64,000 nt of DNA, from contig NZ_CP025572.1 of the NCBI RefSeq assembly GCF_018336975.1, forward strand, positions 768,572 to 832,571, in the 5' to 3' direction. A program made the position numbers and the translations under genes. Source of the stretch: Marinomonas sp. CT5 (GTDB lineage: Bacteria; Pseudomonadota; Gammaproteobacteria; Pseudomonadales; Marinomonadaceae). Below, one piece after another: positions 52,516-61,340 of the stretch (its first letter is position 1; the number at the start of each line of letters is the position of its first letter). The notes below the pieces were generated by a model, which saw only the letters and a program-made list of their open reading frames with translations, was not told the origin of the DNA and did no database searches.

Positions 52516-52552
52516 AAACGAGGGGGAGGGCAATCTTGACCCTCGTTTTATA
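52516..52552 (+). terminator. Intrinsic terminator of the orphan tctC
   Basis: AAACGAGGG (52516-52524) pairs with 52540-52548 across a 15-nt loop, ending in a T-rich stretch (TTTTATA). It separates this gene from the convergent LysR gene. Confidence 0.8.
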
Positions 52553-52565
52553 CTTTCATTCTTCT

Positions 52566-53465
52566 TTAAGATGCTGCATTGGCTCGTGGGATGCCATGTA
52601 AGCCGCACTGTTCGGCCAAATGATTATGTAACTCTTCGATAATGACTTTTCGAGGGTTGGTGATGCGTTCCACAATGCCTATTTTTCGTGAAATCTGTGG
52701 GGAACCAAATTCAATTTTCTTCAGGCTGGCCATTTCCGGTTCTTGAAGAAACATATGCGGCACGACACTTATGCCCAAGCCACTACGCACGCAAGTAATG
52801 AGTGCATTAATAGTGTCTACTTCAGCGACGTCATTGGTAATGACTCCCAAAGCGGAAAGCTCTGTATCAATCACATTGGCCAAGGGCACCGCACTTTTGA
52901 AGCGAATAAAGGGGGATTCGTTGAGCATGTCTTTCAGTGGTAGCACTTTCATATCCTCTGGCAAAACCACCCAAAGTGGTTCGTCTAAAAATGGCTGCCA
53001 ATTCAAATGCTGAGGAATACTAATATGTTCCGCAATGATGGCGGCATCCAAATGACCTGAAGCCACATCTGAAACCAGTTGTGAAGAAAGACCGATACGC
53101 AGGTTTGTTTTTAAATCAGGGTATTTTGAACGCATTTTGACCATGGCTCCCGGTACCACATTCACCGCGCTTGAACGCACTGAACCAATCATTAAGGTGC
53201 CAGAGATTAGATCCCCTCGAAGTGACGACTTCGTATCTTCTTCCAATCGAATGATCTTGCTTGCCATTTCAACCACTTCTAAACCTTGTGGTGTGAAAGT
53301 AGGTGGTCGAGTGCTTCGATCAAATAACTCGGTTCTAAGTTCTTGTTCTAATGAAACTACTTGCTGACCAACTGCCGCGGCTGTCAGATTTACTCTTTCT
53401 GCAGCTTGAGAAAAAGTGCCGTACTTTTGGATAGCGAGCAAAGTTTTTAAATGCCTAGTGTTCAT
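52566..53465 (-). CDS. LysR-family regulator divergent from the dehydrogenase/RraA/TTT operon
   Basis: 299-aa LysR-type regulator. The helix-turn-helix is GTFSQAAERVNLTAAAVGQQVVSLEQELRTELFDRS (about 15-50), with an unusual AAAVGQQV recognition helix where SQPAVS is common. The effector domain starts at about 87 (GTLMIGSVRSSAVNVVPGAM). It faces the 2-hydroxyacid dehydrogenase gene across a 151-bp region containing a perfect 15-bp palindrome, and is convergent with the orphan tctC. Confidence 0.88.
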   Translation of the reverse strand: MNTRHLKTLLAIQKYGTFSQAAERVNLTAAAVGQQVVSLEQELRTELFDRSTRPPTFTPQGLEVVEMASKIIRLEEDTKSSLRGDLISGTLMIGSVRSSAVNVVPGAMVKMRSKYPDLKTNLRIGLSSQLVSDVASGHLDAAIIAEHISIPQHLNWQPFLDEPLWVVLPEDMKVLPLKDMLNESPFIRFKSAVPLANVIDTELSALGVITNDVAEVDTINALITCVRSGLGISVVPHMFLQEPEMASLKKIEFGSPQISRKIGIVERITNPRKVIIEELHNHLAEQCGLHGIPRANAAS

Positions 53466-53476
53466 ATATAAAGAAA

Positions 53477-53491
53477 ACCTTTAGTAAAGGT
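53477..53491. promoter_or_regulatory. Perfect palindrome in the LysR/dehydrogenase gap
   Basis: ACCTTTAGTAAAGGT has 6-bp arms around a central AGT, 12 bp upstream of the LysR start. A LysR binding (autoregulatory) site is the natural guess. Confidence 0.45.
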
Positions 53492-53616
53492 AAAATATTA
53501 TTCGATATATTAAATTAAATCTTTTTTGTAGTCTATTTGCATTAGGTTTTAAGCGTTTTTACTAAATGTTAAGACGTTTTTTAATAACAGTTTTTCTAAA
53601 CGATGATAAAAACAAT

Positions 53617-54630
53617 ATGACAACAAAAAATATCCTTGTTACAGGCCCTAGCTTGGCGCCTAGTGCAACCAAATTTTTAGAAGAAAAGGGTTATACCCCT
53701 ATTCATACTCCTCCTTACGCAGACAGCGATGTGATTGCCAGTTTGCTCCGTGAAACGCAAGCAGTCGGTATTATTTCCCGTATGGGTCGCTTGGATGCCG
53801 ATACCCTTGATGCGGGTCTTCCTCATTTAAAAGTTATTGCTAAGCACGGTGTTGGTGTGGATAACATCGATATCGAAGCCGCGGCGCAACGTAACATTCC
53901 GGTTGTGGTTGCGACGGGGGCAAATGCGGTATCTGTGGCAGAGCACTCTATTGCGTTGATGCTTTCTACAGTGAAGCGAGTGTTGCCTCTAGATAATAGT
54001 CTTCGAGCAGGACGTTGGGAAAAACCTGGGTTCTCTGGTGTTGAACTGGCGAATAAAAATATGGGTCTTTTTGGTATGGGGGCAATCGCTCAAGCTACCG
54101 CGAAGATGGCGAAAGGCTTCGGACTGAATTTATTTGGTTATGACCCTTATGCTAATGATGCTGTGTTTGCTGAATATGGCGTGACTCGCTGTGACACCAT
54201 TGAAGCCTTGCTAGAGAAAAGCAATGTGCTAAGTCTACATTGCCCACTAACTGAGCAAACTCGCGAGATTATTAATGCCGAGAATATTGCTCGTATGCCA
54301 AAGGGCAGTTACATCGTCAATACGGCTCGTGGTGGTTTGATCGATGAGGCCGCTTTAGTTGCCGCAATTCAATCCGGTCATCTTGCTGGTGCAGGGCTTG
54401 ATACTTTCGCAGTAGAGCCACCAACAGCGGATCACCCATTCCTAAAAGAAGACGCCATTGTTGTGACCCCTCATATTGGTGGTGTCACAACGGAAGGCAG
54501 TACTCGAGTCAGTGAAGATGCCGTCGCTGGTGTCGTGGCGATTGCCGAAGGTGACCGCCTACCAGCACATCGCATTATTAACCGCAAATTGTTAGCAGAT
54601 TCAGCACAGTTTGTGCAGCAAGGAGAATAA
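53617..54630 (+). CDS. D-2-hydroxyacid dehydrogenase (phosphoglycerate dehydrogenase-like)
   Basis: 337 aa from the ATG at 53617; a longer frame from 53566 adds 17 residues with no ribosome-binding site, and its ATG overlaps the promoter gap. NAD-binding motif GLFGMGAIAQ near 150, catalytic residues Arg in TARGG near 236, Glu in FAVEPP near 264 and His in TPHIGG near 283. There is no ACT or ASB domain, so it is not the biosynthetic SerA type. It reduces or oxidises a 2-hydroxy/2-keto acid. The RraA-like gene follows by 2 bp, suggesting they act in sequence. Confidence 0.85.
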   Translation: MTTKNILVTGPSLAPSATKFLEEKGYTPIHTPPYADSDVIASLLRETQAVGIISRMGRLDADTLDAGLPHLKVIAKHGVGVDNIDIEAAAQRNIPVVVATGANAVSVAEHSIALMLSTVKRVLPLDNSLRAGRWEKPGFSGVELANKNMGLFGMGAIAQATAKMAKGFGLNLFGYDPYANDAVFAEYGVTRCDTIEALLEKSNVLSLHCPLTEQTREIINAENIARMPKGSYIVNTARGGLIDEAALVAAIQSGHLAGAGLDTFAVEPPTADHPFLKEDAIVVTPHIGGVTTEGSTRVSEDAVAGVVAIAEGDRLPAHRIINRKLLADSAQFVQQGE

Positions 54631-54632
54631 AA

Positions 54633-55310
54633 ATGTCTATTGGTTTTCAAATATTGAAACGTGAGCGCAAAGCCTCAGAAGAAATGATTAAAGCCTTTAC
54701 GGGACTTCCTGTAGCGAATGTTTCTGACTCAATGAACCGTGTTTTTGCTGCGGGCCCGACACTTCGTCCAATGCACGCATCTGGCGCGATGATTGGTTCT
54801 GCCATCACAGTGAAATCTCGTCCAGGTGATAACTTGATGCTGCATAAAGCCATTGATATGGCGGAGCCAGGTGATGTGATTGTGGTTGATGCTGGTGGTG
54901 ATTTAAGCAACGCCTTGATGGGTGAACTTATGTTGGCTCACGCTATTAATCGTGGTGTTGCAGGCTTTGTTCTTAACGGTGCTATCCGTGACTTGGATGC
55001 TTTCGTAGAAACGAATCTGCCGACATTTGCAGCAGGTGTAACGCACCGTGGTCCATATAAAGATGGCCCTGGTGAAATCAATGTACCGATCAGTATTGAT
55101 GGCATGGTCATTAACCCAGGCGATATCGTGATTGGTGATTGTGATGGTGTTTTAGCTGTGCCACTAGATCACGCTGAAGCTATTCTCGCCAGCACAATGG
55201 AAAAACAAGACAAAGAAGTAAAACAAATGGCCGCAATCAACGCCAGAACGAATGACCGTAGCTGGGTTGATGTTGCTCTTAAAGAAAAAGGCTGCAAATT
55301 CCCAGAATAA
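54633..55310 (+). CDS. RraA-like aldolase/decarboxylase
   Basis: 225-aa member of the RraA/HMG-aldolase fold. Motif VSDSMNRVFAAGPTLRPM near 30-47, GDVIVVDAGGDLSNALMGELMLAHAINRGVAGFVLNGAIRDLDAF near 80-124 (metal Asp and Arg site GAIRD), and GDIVIGDCDGVLAVP near 165-179. In catabolic settings this fold is 4-hydroxy-4-methyl-2-oxoglutarate aldolase or oxaloacetate decarboxylase, with class II metal chemistry. The RNase-E regulator activity attributed to E. coli RraA is not expected in this context. It lies between a 2-hydroxyacid dehydrogenase and a TTT transporter. Confidence 0.83.
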   Translation: MSIGFQILKRERKASEEMIKAFTGLPVANVSDSMNRVFAAGPTLRPMHASGAMIGSAITVKSRPGDNLMLHKAIDMAEPGDVIVVDAGGDLSNALMGELMLAHAINRGVAGFVLNGAIRDLDAFVETNLPTFAAGVTHRGPYKDGPGEINVPISIDGMVINPGDIVIGDCDGVLAVPLDHAEAILASTMEKQDKEVKQMAAINARTNDRSWVDVALKEKGCKFPE

Positions 55311-55322
55311 GCAGCAAGTTTT

Positions 55323-55409
55323 TAGCTAGCCATTTAATGTTAAGTGGCTAGCTATTGGCGTGTTTAAGTCTTAGGAAAGACTTAAACAACAGAAAGGGGG
55401 ATTGCCCCT
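55323..55409 (+). repeat. Three consecutive hairpins between the RraA-like and tctC genes
   Basis: Stem 1: 55323-55332 with 55345-55354 (10 bp). Stem 2: 55362-55372 with 55377-55387 (11 bp, perfect, 4-nt loop). Stem 3: 55395-55399 with 55405-55409 (5 bp, G+C-rich). No T-run follows stems 1 or 2. They sit between two genes of the same direction, so partial termination or RNA processing that sets the binding protein's level is likely. Confidence 0.6.
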
Positions 55410-55440
55410 CGACTAAACCTAAAATCTCCGGAGAAGACGC

Positions 55441-56394
55441 ATGTTCAATTATAAAAAGAAAGTTGCGCTTATGAGTGCCTTATTATTCGCATCGGGTGCT
55501 GCATTAGCTGAGTACCCAGAAAAACCGATTACTTTAATTGTTGGGTTCTCAGCAGGTGGTGGCACAGACGTTATGGCGCGTAATGTTGCACCTTATGTTG
55601 AAAAGTACCTAGGTAATGATGCAAGCATTGTAGTGAAAAACATGCCTGGTGCCAGTGGTCAAATAGGTATTACTGAAGTGGCTCATTCTGATCCTGATGG
55701 TTACACCATTGGTACGTACAACCTTCCTGGTATGATGGCACGTACATTGGATCGAAAAGCTAAGTATACAGCGGACAGTTTCACCTTTCTTGCCAATATC
55801 GTTAGTGATCCAAACGTGATCGTGACATCTAAGAAGTCCGGCATCACTAGTGTTCAACAATTGATTGAAGCAGCTAAGAAAGCCCCTCGCTCTATTACTG
55901 TTGGTATGTCTAGCCTTGGCGGTGATGATCACCTTGGTCTAACCAAATTTCAAAATCTTACCGATACCCAATTCACTATCATTCCTTTTAAAGGCTCTTC
56001 CGCTGCACGTACTGCCATCCTAGGTGGACACGTTGCTGCCGGTGTTTTGAATATTTCAGAAGTGGCGGCTTTTAAAGATGAGCTTAATGTCATTGGTGTG
56101 GCGAAAGCGAAGCGTTCTGAGTTTGCTCCGGATGTCAAAACCTTTAAAGAGCAAGGTGTAGATTTTTATAACGGTGCATTGCGTGGTTTTGTTGCACCAG
56201 CAGGTTTGCCAAAAGATGTGGAGCTAAAACTACTTGAGGCGTTTTCTCAAGCAGCGAGTGATCCTGAAATGTTAGCTAAAATGAGGGCGACGGCTAATCC
56301 AGTCGAAGCGTCTATCGGCCCTGATTTTAAAAAGCTAAATGGTGAACTGTATAAATTAGCGAAACAAGTGTGGGAAACCACACCTTGGAAATAA
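55441..56394 (+). CDS. tctC: TTT transporter solute-binding protein (TctC/Bug family)
   Basis: 317-aa Bug-family receptor with signal peptide ending near AALA-EYPEKPI (residue 23). Patterns are GFSAGGGTDVMAR, KNMPGASGQIGITEVAHSDPDGYTI and IPFKGSSAARTAILGGHVAAGV. It is the closest relative in the window of the orphan receptor at 51535. It opens the second TTT gene set, with CGGAGAAG before the ATG and a 9-bp perfect stem-loop just after its stop. Confidence 0.92.
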   Translation: MFNYKKKVALMSALLFASGAALAEYPEKPITLIVGFSAGGGTDVMARNVAPYVEKYLGNDASIVVKNMPGASGQIGITEVAHSDPDGYTIGTYNLPGMMARTLDRKAKYTADSFTFLANIVSDPNVIVTSKKSGITSVQQLIEAAKKAPRSITVGMSSLGGDDHLGLTKFQNLTDTQFTIIPFKGSSAARTAILGGHVAAGVLNISEVAAFKDELNVIGVAKAKRSEFAPDVKTFKEQGVDFYNGALRGFVAPAGLPKDVELKLLEAFSQAASDPEMLAKMRATANPVEASIGPDFKKLNGELYKLAKQVWETTPWK

Positions 56395-56402
56395 CGTATA
56401 CC

Positions 56403-56424
56403 GTGCGGAGGATTACCTCCGCAC
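56403..56424 (+). repeat. Stem-loop after the second tctC
   Basis: GTGCGGAGG (56403-56411) pairs perfectly with 56416-56424 around a 4-nt loop, 9 bp after the stop. No U-tract follows. Such a hairpin typically stabilises binding-protein mRNA and weakens downstream expression. Confidence 0.65.
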
Positions 56425-56451
56425 AATTATTTACCTAATAGGTAGTGGCTT

Positions 56452-56913
56452 GTGATGAATAATAACAATACAAAACCATTGTTGCGGCCGATGATAGTAA
56501 TTGCATTCTGCATTTTTATTGCATCAGCTGCGTTCCTCATTCCAGCATTGAAGTTGACAGGTAATGCTTCGTTGTTACCCGTTGCTATGCTGATCGCTTT
56601 AATGGTGTTGTCTGTCATTTTAGTTGTGACTGACATTAGAAAGGCTCGAACTAATACCGAGCCACATAAACCGGCTCTGCAATCGCCAGGACGTGTATTT
56701 GGCGCGTTGTTGTCCGTTTTTGTATTTGTCACCAGTGTTGATTTTTTCGGGTTTTATCTGACTACGGCTATTTTTGTGCCGCTAGCGGCGTATCTTTTTG
56801 GTTGTCGAAGCCTAAAAGTGCTAGTGGCAGCGGATGTTATTGTGGTTGCAGGTATTTATTTGATCTTTGGTATGGCGATGGCTAAAGATTTCCCGATGGG
56901 TTCTATTTGGTAG
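56452..56913 (+). CDS. tctB: TTT transporter small permease TctB
   Basis: 153-aa subunit with four hydrophobic segments (about 12-32, 40-59, 82-102, 122-142). The first short polar N-terminus (NNNNTKPLLRP) precedes helix one. It lies 12 bp before tctA and 57 bp after tctC, with the stem-loop between. GTGATGAATAATAAC start context gives ATG at 56455 as an alternative to GTG/ATG at 56452. Confidence 0.82.
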   Translation: MMNNNNTKPLLRPMIVIAFCIFIASAAFLIPALKLTGNASLLPVAMLIALMVLSVILVVTDIRKARTNTEPHKPALQSPGRVFGALLSVFVFVTSVDFFGFYLTTAIFVPLAAYLFGCRSLKVLVAADVIVVAGIYLIFGMAMAKDFPMGSIW

Positions 56914-56925
56914 AGGTGACAGATT

Positions 56926-58428
56926 ATGTATATGGATCTTATTTCAGCTCTTCCGAGCGTACTCACGTTAGATAACTTTTTTGCCATTGTGATCGGGGTT
57001 TTATCCGGTATCGCAGTGGGTGCTATGCCTGGTCTTAGTGCGACCATGGCTATCTCTGTTTTGGTGCCTTTTACATTTGGTCTAGACCCATTAGTGGCGT
57101 TGGGCTTGATGGCCGGTATTTATAATGGGGCCATGTATGGTGGTGCAATCCCAGCCGTCTTGTTACGTATACCTGGCACTCCTGCGGCGGTAGCAACCAG
57201 CTTTGATGGTTACCCTATGGCTCAGCAAGGTCGTGGCGGTTTCGCATTGCAAATTGCGGTGGTTTCTTCTGCAATTGGCGGTATTGCTAGTGCGTTGGCT
57301 TTGATGTTACTTGCGCCACCATTGGCAAAAGTCACGCTACTATTTGGCCCATCAGAAGTCTTTTGGATCGCTGTATTTGGTTTGTGCAGTATTATCTTTT
57401 TGCTAGGTGAAAGCCCAATAAAAGGTTTGATTAGTGCGTGCTTTGGGATTTTTGTCTCCATGGTTGGTGCAGACCCTATTACCAGTGAAGACCGTTTTAC
57501 GTTTGGACAACTGGAGTTACTGGATGGTATCAACATGGTTATTTTGTTGGTTGGCCTTTACGCTATGCCACCAGTAATCGATTTGCTTGAGCAACCACTA
57601 GATACCAAAGAAGCGGGCAAAGCGCTTAAAACGGAATCGTTACTACGCAGCTTACCTAAGATGTTTCGTTTCTGGAAAACCTGGTTACGCTCATCTCTAA
57701 TCGGTGTATGGATTGGTATTTTGCCAGGTGCCGGTGGTTCAATGGCGGCGTTCATGTCATACAATGAAGCGCGTCGTGCCAGTAATAACCCAAGCGAGTG
57801 GGGTCAAGGTGAACCTGAAGGGGTCGCAGCCTCTGAAACCGCCAACAATGCTGATACGGCATCTGCTCTTATTCCTGCTTTGACACTAGGTATTCCTGGT
57901 ACAGCAGTCGCCGCCGTTATGCTCGGTGGTCTGTTGGTGCACGGTTTACAGCCTGGGCCAATGTTATTCCGCGATAATCCGGACATTGTTTTCGGCTTTA
58001 TGTGGCAGTTCTTGTTCGGTGCTATTTTGTTGATTTTCCTTGGTGGTTCCTTAGCAACAAATAGCTTCTCTCATCTATTAAAGCTTCCTCGTCCAGTATT
58101 AGGGGCCATCATCATAGTGTTGATGTTTATCGGTGTGTATTCGATTAACGAACGCATGTTCGATGTTTACCTAATGTTGGGATTTGGCTTAATTGGCTAT
58201 GTCATGGATAAGTTTAAATTTCCATTACCTCCTGTGGTATTGGGTTTGATCTTAGGTGGCTTTGCTGAAGAAAATCTACGCTTAACGCTGTTGATTGGTC
58301 AGGGGCAGTGGTCTGCTTTGTTTGCCAATACAACGAGCCTAGTGTTGGTGGCGATGACGATTGCTGTTGTCATTGGCCCAATGATCAAGCGTCGTCTTAC
58401 CAAAAATCGTCAATCTAAAGGGGAATGA
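56926..58428 (+). CDS. tctA: TTT transporter large permease TctA
   Basis: 500-aa subunit with 11-12 membrane segments and the duplicated TctA motifs: GAMPGLSATMAISVLVPFTFGLDP near 32-55, YGGAIPAVLLRIPGTPAAVATSFDGYPMAQQGRGGFAL, GILPGAGGSMAAFMSYNEARRASNNP near 262-287, and TLGIPGTAVAAVMLGGLLVHGLQPGPMLF. It is the partner of the tctC and tctB upstream, and probably also of the orphan receptor. Confidence 0.94.
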   Translation: MYMDLISALPSVLTLDNFFAIVIGVLSGIAVGAMPGLSATMAISVLVPFTFGLDPLVALGLMAGIYNGAMYGGAIPAVLLRIPGTPAAVATSFDGYPMAQQGRGGFALQIAVVSSAIGGIASALALMLLAPPLAKVTLLFGPSEVFWIAVFGLCSIIFLLGESPIKGLISACFGIFVSMVGADPITSEDRFTFGQLELLDGINMVILLVGLYAMPPVIDLLEQPLDTKEAGKALKTESLLRSLPKMFRFWKTWLRSSLIGVWIGILPGAGGSMAAFMSYNEARRASNNPSEWGQGEPEGVAASETANNADTASALIPALTLGIPGTAVAAVMLGGLLVHGLQPGPMLFRDNPDIVFGFMWQFLFGAILLIFLGGSLATNSFSHLLKLPRPVLGAIIIVLMFIGVYSINERMFDVYLMLGFGLIGYVMDKFKFPLPPVVLGLILGGFAEENLRLTLLIGQGQWSALFANTTSLVLVAMTIAVVIGPMIKRRLTKNRQSKGE

Positions 58429-58443
58429 TCATTTAGTTAGGCA

Positions 58444-58472
58444 AGGGGCTGCTTTTTAATGAAGCGGCCCCT
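58444..58472 (+). repeat. Stem-loop between the TTT and TRAP genes
   Basis: Bases 58444-58454 pair with 58462-58472 (11 bp with one T-G wobble, 7-nt loop), 15 bp after the tctA stop. It is stable but without a U-tract, so it may be a partial terminator separating the TTT and TRAP messages. Confidence 0.55.
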
Positions 58473-58548
58473 GCTTTAGTAAGTACTCAAGAACCTTCCC
58501 TAGTTTTGTTAACAATAATAAATAAACTGAAATGCTACGGAGACTTAT

Positions 58549-59520
58549 ATGACTTTAAAAATGCTTGTTGCTAGTGCCATTATGGCTTGTTCAGTTGCAG
58601 CTCATGCGACCAATTGGACTGGTTACACCTATTCTTCTGTATCAACAACGGCGGCGGTGAAAGGGATGAACCGCATTAGTGAGCGTGTTGCTGCTGAAAC
58701 CGATGGGGATTTAAAAATCAAAATCCACCTTGGTAAAACCCTGCAAATTAAATCCTCTGATATTACTCAAGCGGTAGGCGATGGTATTGTTGATTTTGCT
58801 GCTGACTTTTTCTTTTCTGGTAACGTACCGATTGCACGCGTACTGAATTTACCAATGTTAATTAATAACAACCAAGAGTGGAAAAAAGCCTACGCGGCGA
58901 TGCAGCCAATGCTTGAAGACGCTTTTGCACAGCAAGATGTTGTGTTGCTAGGCGGGTATCGTTATCCACAACAGGTCTTTTTTACCACTTTTCCGGTTAA
59001 TCAACTGAGTGACATCAGAGGTCATAAGATCCGCGTAACATCCCCTGAACAAGGTCATTTTGTTGAAGCTTTTGGTGGTTTGCCTATCACGCTATCTGGT
59101 AGTGAAGTACCCACTGCGCTTGAACGTGGCGTGATTGATGGCGTGTTAACGGCCAGTGCTGGTGGTGCTAAGAAGTGGCATGAATTTTTGCCAAATAATT
59201 ACCGTTTTGCGGTGAACTACGGTAACTCCATGATCATCGCGAACATGGATTCTTTTGAAGATTTAGATAAGAAAGACCAAGCAACACTTCGTGCCATTGT
59301 TTCTGAAGAAGGCGAGAAAATTTCAGCTGAATTCATTGAAGATGAAAAAGCACAAATGGCTTTTCAGAAATCGAAAGGGATGACCATCGCGATGCCTGCT
59401 GACGGCGATGCTAAAAAGGCCAATGATTTACTTCGTCCATACTGGTCTGAGTGGGCAAAAGACAATGGCCCTCAATACGAAGAAGCATTGGCATTGGTCC
59501 TAAAAGCGATTGGTAAGTAA
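58549..59520 (+). CDS. dctP: TRAP transporter solute-binding protein, DctP family (second set)
   Basis: 323-aa periplasmic receptor with signal peptide ending near CSVAAHA-TNW. The conserved Arg region is IRGHKIRVTSPEQGHFVEAFGGLPITLSGSEVPTALERGVIDGVLT near 156-201. It is distant from the DctP at 1759 and has little similarity beyond the fold. It heads a compact DctP-Q-M set (2-bp gap, then 1-bp overlap), and an SMP-30 lactonase gene follows, pointing to a carboxylate linked to a lactone. Confidence 0.9.
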   Translation: MTLKMLVASAIMACSVAAHATNWTGYTYSSVSTTAAVKGMNRISERVAAETDGDLKIKIHLGKTLQIKSSDITQAVGDGIVDFAADFFFSGNVPIARVLNLPMLINNNQEWKKAYAAMQPMLEDAFAQQDVVLLGGYRYPQQVFFTTFPVNQLSDIRGHKIRVTSPEQGHFVEAFGGLPITLSGSEVPTALERGVIDGVLTASAGGAKKWHEFLPNNYRFAVNYGNSMIIANMDSFEDLDKKDQATLRAIVSEEGEKISAEFIEDEKAQMAFQKSKGMTIAMPADGDAKKANDLLRPYWSEWAKDNGPQYEEALALVLKAIGK

Positions 59521-59522
59521 TT

Positions 59523-60044
59523 ATGCATTCCGAGCAACCTTTGAAAGGTGTAGCGCCCGCTGCACCTCTTTTTAATATTTTGGGTAAAAGCATTGGCGTG
59601 CTTTCTTCCGTGATACTGTGTGCGTTGGTCACTCTTGTGTCATTAGAAGTCTTTTTGCGATCGGTATTTGGTTACTCACTTGGTTTTGTTGAAGAGGTGA
59701 CTGGGTATTTAGTGGTTGCGCTCACTTTATTTGGTGCGGCAATGGCTGTGCGAGCAAATTCTTTGTTCCAAGTACAAGTGGTGTTTGATGTTTTACCGCT
59801 TAAGTTAAAAAGGTTGCTTGGTACGCTATTTACACTTGTTGCCATTGTTATTTGTGTTGTCTTGGCTTGGAAAACCTTTGGTTTAGTCGAAAGCTCGTTT
59901 GGCCGTGGGAAGTTCGCGCCAACTGTATTGCGTACACCTTTATGGATACCACAAATGCTTTTACCTTTAGGTTTTACTGTCATTGGGGTGTTCCTACTGG
60001 AGCATCTCCTTATTCTGTTACGCATGAAAGAAGGCCATAACTAA
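59523..60044 (+). CDS. dctQ: TRAP transporter small permease, DctQ family (second set)
   Basis: 173-aa subunit with four membrane segments (about 25-45, 60-80, 95-115, 137-157). EEVTGYLVVALTLFGAAMAVRANSLFQVQVVFD near 55-87 matches the DctQ pattern. It ends with the stop overlapping the dctM start by one base. Confidence 0.88.
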   Translation: MHSEQPLKGVAPAAPLFNILGKSIGVLSSVILCALVTLVSLEVFLRSVFGYSLGFVEEVTGYLVVALTLFGAAMAVRANSLFQVQVVFDVLPLKLKRLLGTLFTLVAIVICVVLAWKTFGLVESSFGRGKFAPTVLRTPLWIPQMLLPLGFTVIGVFLLEHLLILLRMKEGHN

Positions 60045-61336
60045 TGGAAGGCATTTTAATATTTGGTCTTCTTGTAGGACTTATTATTGGTGGGATGTGG
60101 GTGCAGTTTGCTGTTGCCAGTGCTGGACTCGCATACCTATGGGCAATTAAGGGCTTTGCTGGCTGGAAAGCTTTAGGCATAGTAAGTTGGGGCTCTGCGA
60201 ATAGCTTTACCCTTGCTGCTATTCCGTTATTTATTTTAATGGCGGAAATCTTATTAGGGTCAGGGTTAAGTTCTCGACTTTATAACGGCGTATCGCCATT
60301 TGTGCGTCGCTTACCTGGTGGTTTGTTGCATACCAATATTGCTGGTAGCGGTATATTTGCCGCTATATCAGGAGGCAGTGCGCCAACGGCGGCGGCGATG
60401 TCGACAGTCGCGTTACCAGAACTGTCTTCACGTGGTTATAACGTCCGCTTGGTTTCTGGATCATTGGCGGCCGGGGGAACCTTAGGGATTTTGATTCCGC
60501 CTTCGATCACCATGATCATCTATTCAACCTTTACTGAAACATCGATCGCGCAACTATTTTCCGCTGGCTTATTGCCGGGGATTTTGTTGGCTGTGTTTTA
60601 CATGGGCTTGATTATGATTCGATGCATCATGAATCCAAGCTTGGCACCTGCTGATAAAAGCAAGTTAACCTTTAAAGAACTTTACACCGCCGCTCTGGAT
60701 GTACTGCCGTTCTTGATGCTGATCTTTATTGTTTTGGGCAGTATTTATGGCGGTATTGCCACACCAACGGAAGCTGGGGCTGTGGGCGTTTTAGGTGCCA
60801 TGTTAATCGCAGGTATATACAAACGTTTGAACCTTGCTCTGCTGCAGAATGCGTTATCCCGTACGATCAAAATGAGCGGTAATATCCTGTTTATTGTTTT
60901 CACTTCGATGATTTTTGCTTACGCAACGGCCTTGTCTGGAGCAGGTGAAACCTTGGTGAACTACTTACAAGATGCTGATGTTTCACGCATTGCGTTTCTC
61001 ATTATTGTGATGGTGATTTTCGCTATCTTGGGCTGTTTTATGGAAGGTTTAGGGATGATCGCGATTATTGTCCCTGTGATTTTTCCTGCTTTGATGGCAT
61101 TGGATATTAACCTTATTTGGTTCGGAGTGTTTGTCGTTATTTTGGTGGAGTTGGGTCAGCTCACGCCACCATTGGGTGTGATCCTATTTGTGGTTGCTAG
61201 CTCTTCTGACAAGGTTAAAGTAGAAGATGTTGTCTTAGGGACGCTGCCATTTTTCATTGTGATTGTGGCCTTTCTTTTCCTATTGATGGCATTTCCTGAG
61301 ATCGCTTTGTATTTACCCTCATTAACAACAGGTTGA
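60044..61336 (+). CDS. dctM: TRAP transporter large permease, DctM family (second set)
   Basis: 430-aa transporter with about 12 membrane segments. Family motifs are AIPLFILMAEILLGSGLSSRLY near 59-80, FAAISGGSAPTAAAMSTVALPEL, GTLGILIPPSITMIIYSTFTETSIAQLFSAG near 145-175 and GQLTPPLGVILFVVAS near 373-388. It is followed by the SMP-30 gene after 4 bp. Confidence 0.93.
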   Translation: MEGILIFGLLVGLIIGGMWVQFAVASAGLAYLWAIKGFAGWKALGIVSWGSANSFTLAAIPLFILMAEILLGSGLSSRLYNGVSPFVRRLPGGLLHTNIAGSGIFAAISGGSAPTAAAMSTVALPELSSRGYNVRLVSGSLAAGGTLGILIPPSITMIIYSTFTETSIAQLFSAGLLPGILLAVFYMGLIMIRCIMNPSLAPADKSKLTFKELYTAALDVLPFLMLIFIVLGSIYGGIATPTEAGAVGVLGAMLIAGIYKRLNLALLQNALSRTIKMSGNILFIVFTSMIFAYATALSGAGETLVNYLQDADVSRIAFLIIVMVIFAILGCFMEGLGMIAIIVPVIFPALMALDINLIWFGVFVVILVELGQLTPPLGVILFVVASSSDKVKVEDVVLGTLPFFIVIVAFLFLLMAFPEIALYLPSLTTG

Positions 61337-61340
61337 TATC

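Noticed and set aside
54633..55310. RNase E inhibitor RraA
   Set aside because: The fold is shared, but the position between a hydroxyacid dehydrogenase and a TTT transporter and the 225-aa length fit the catabolic aldolase group.
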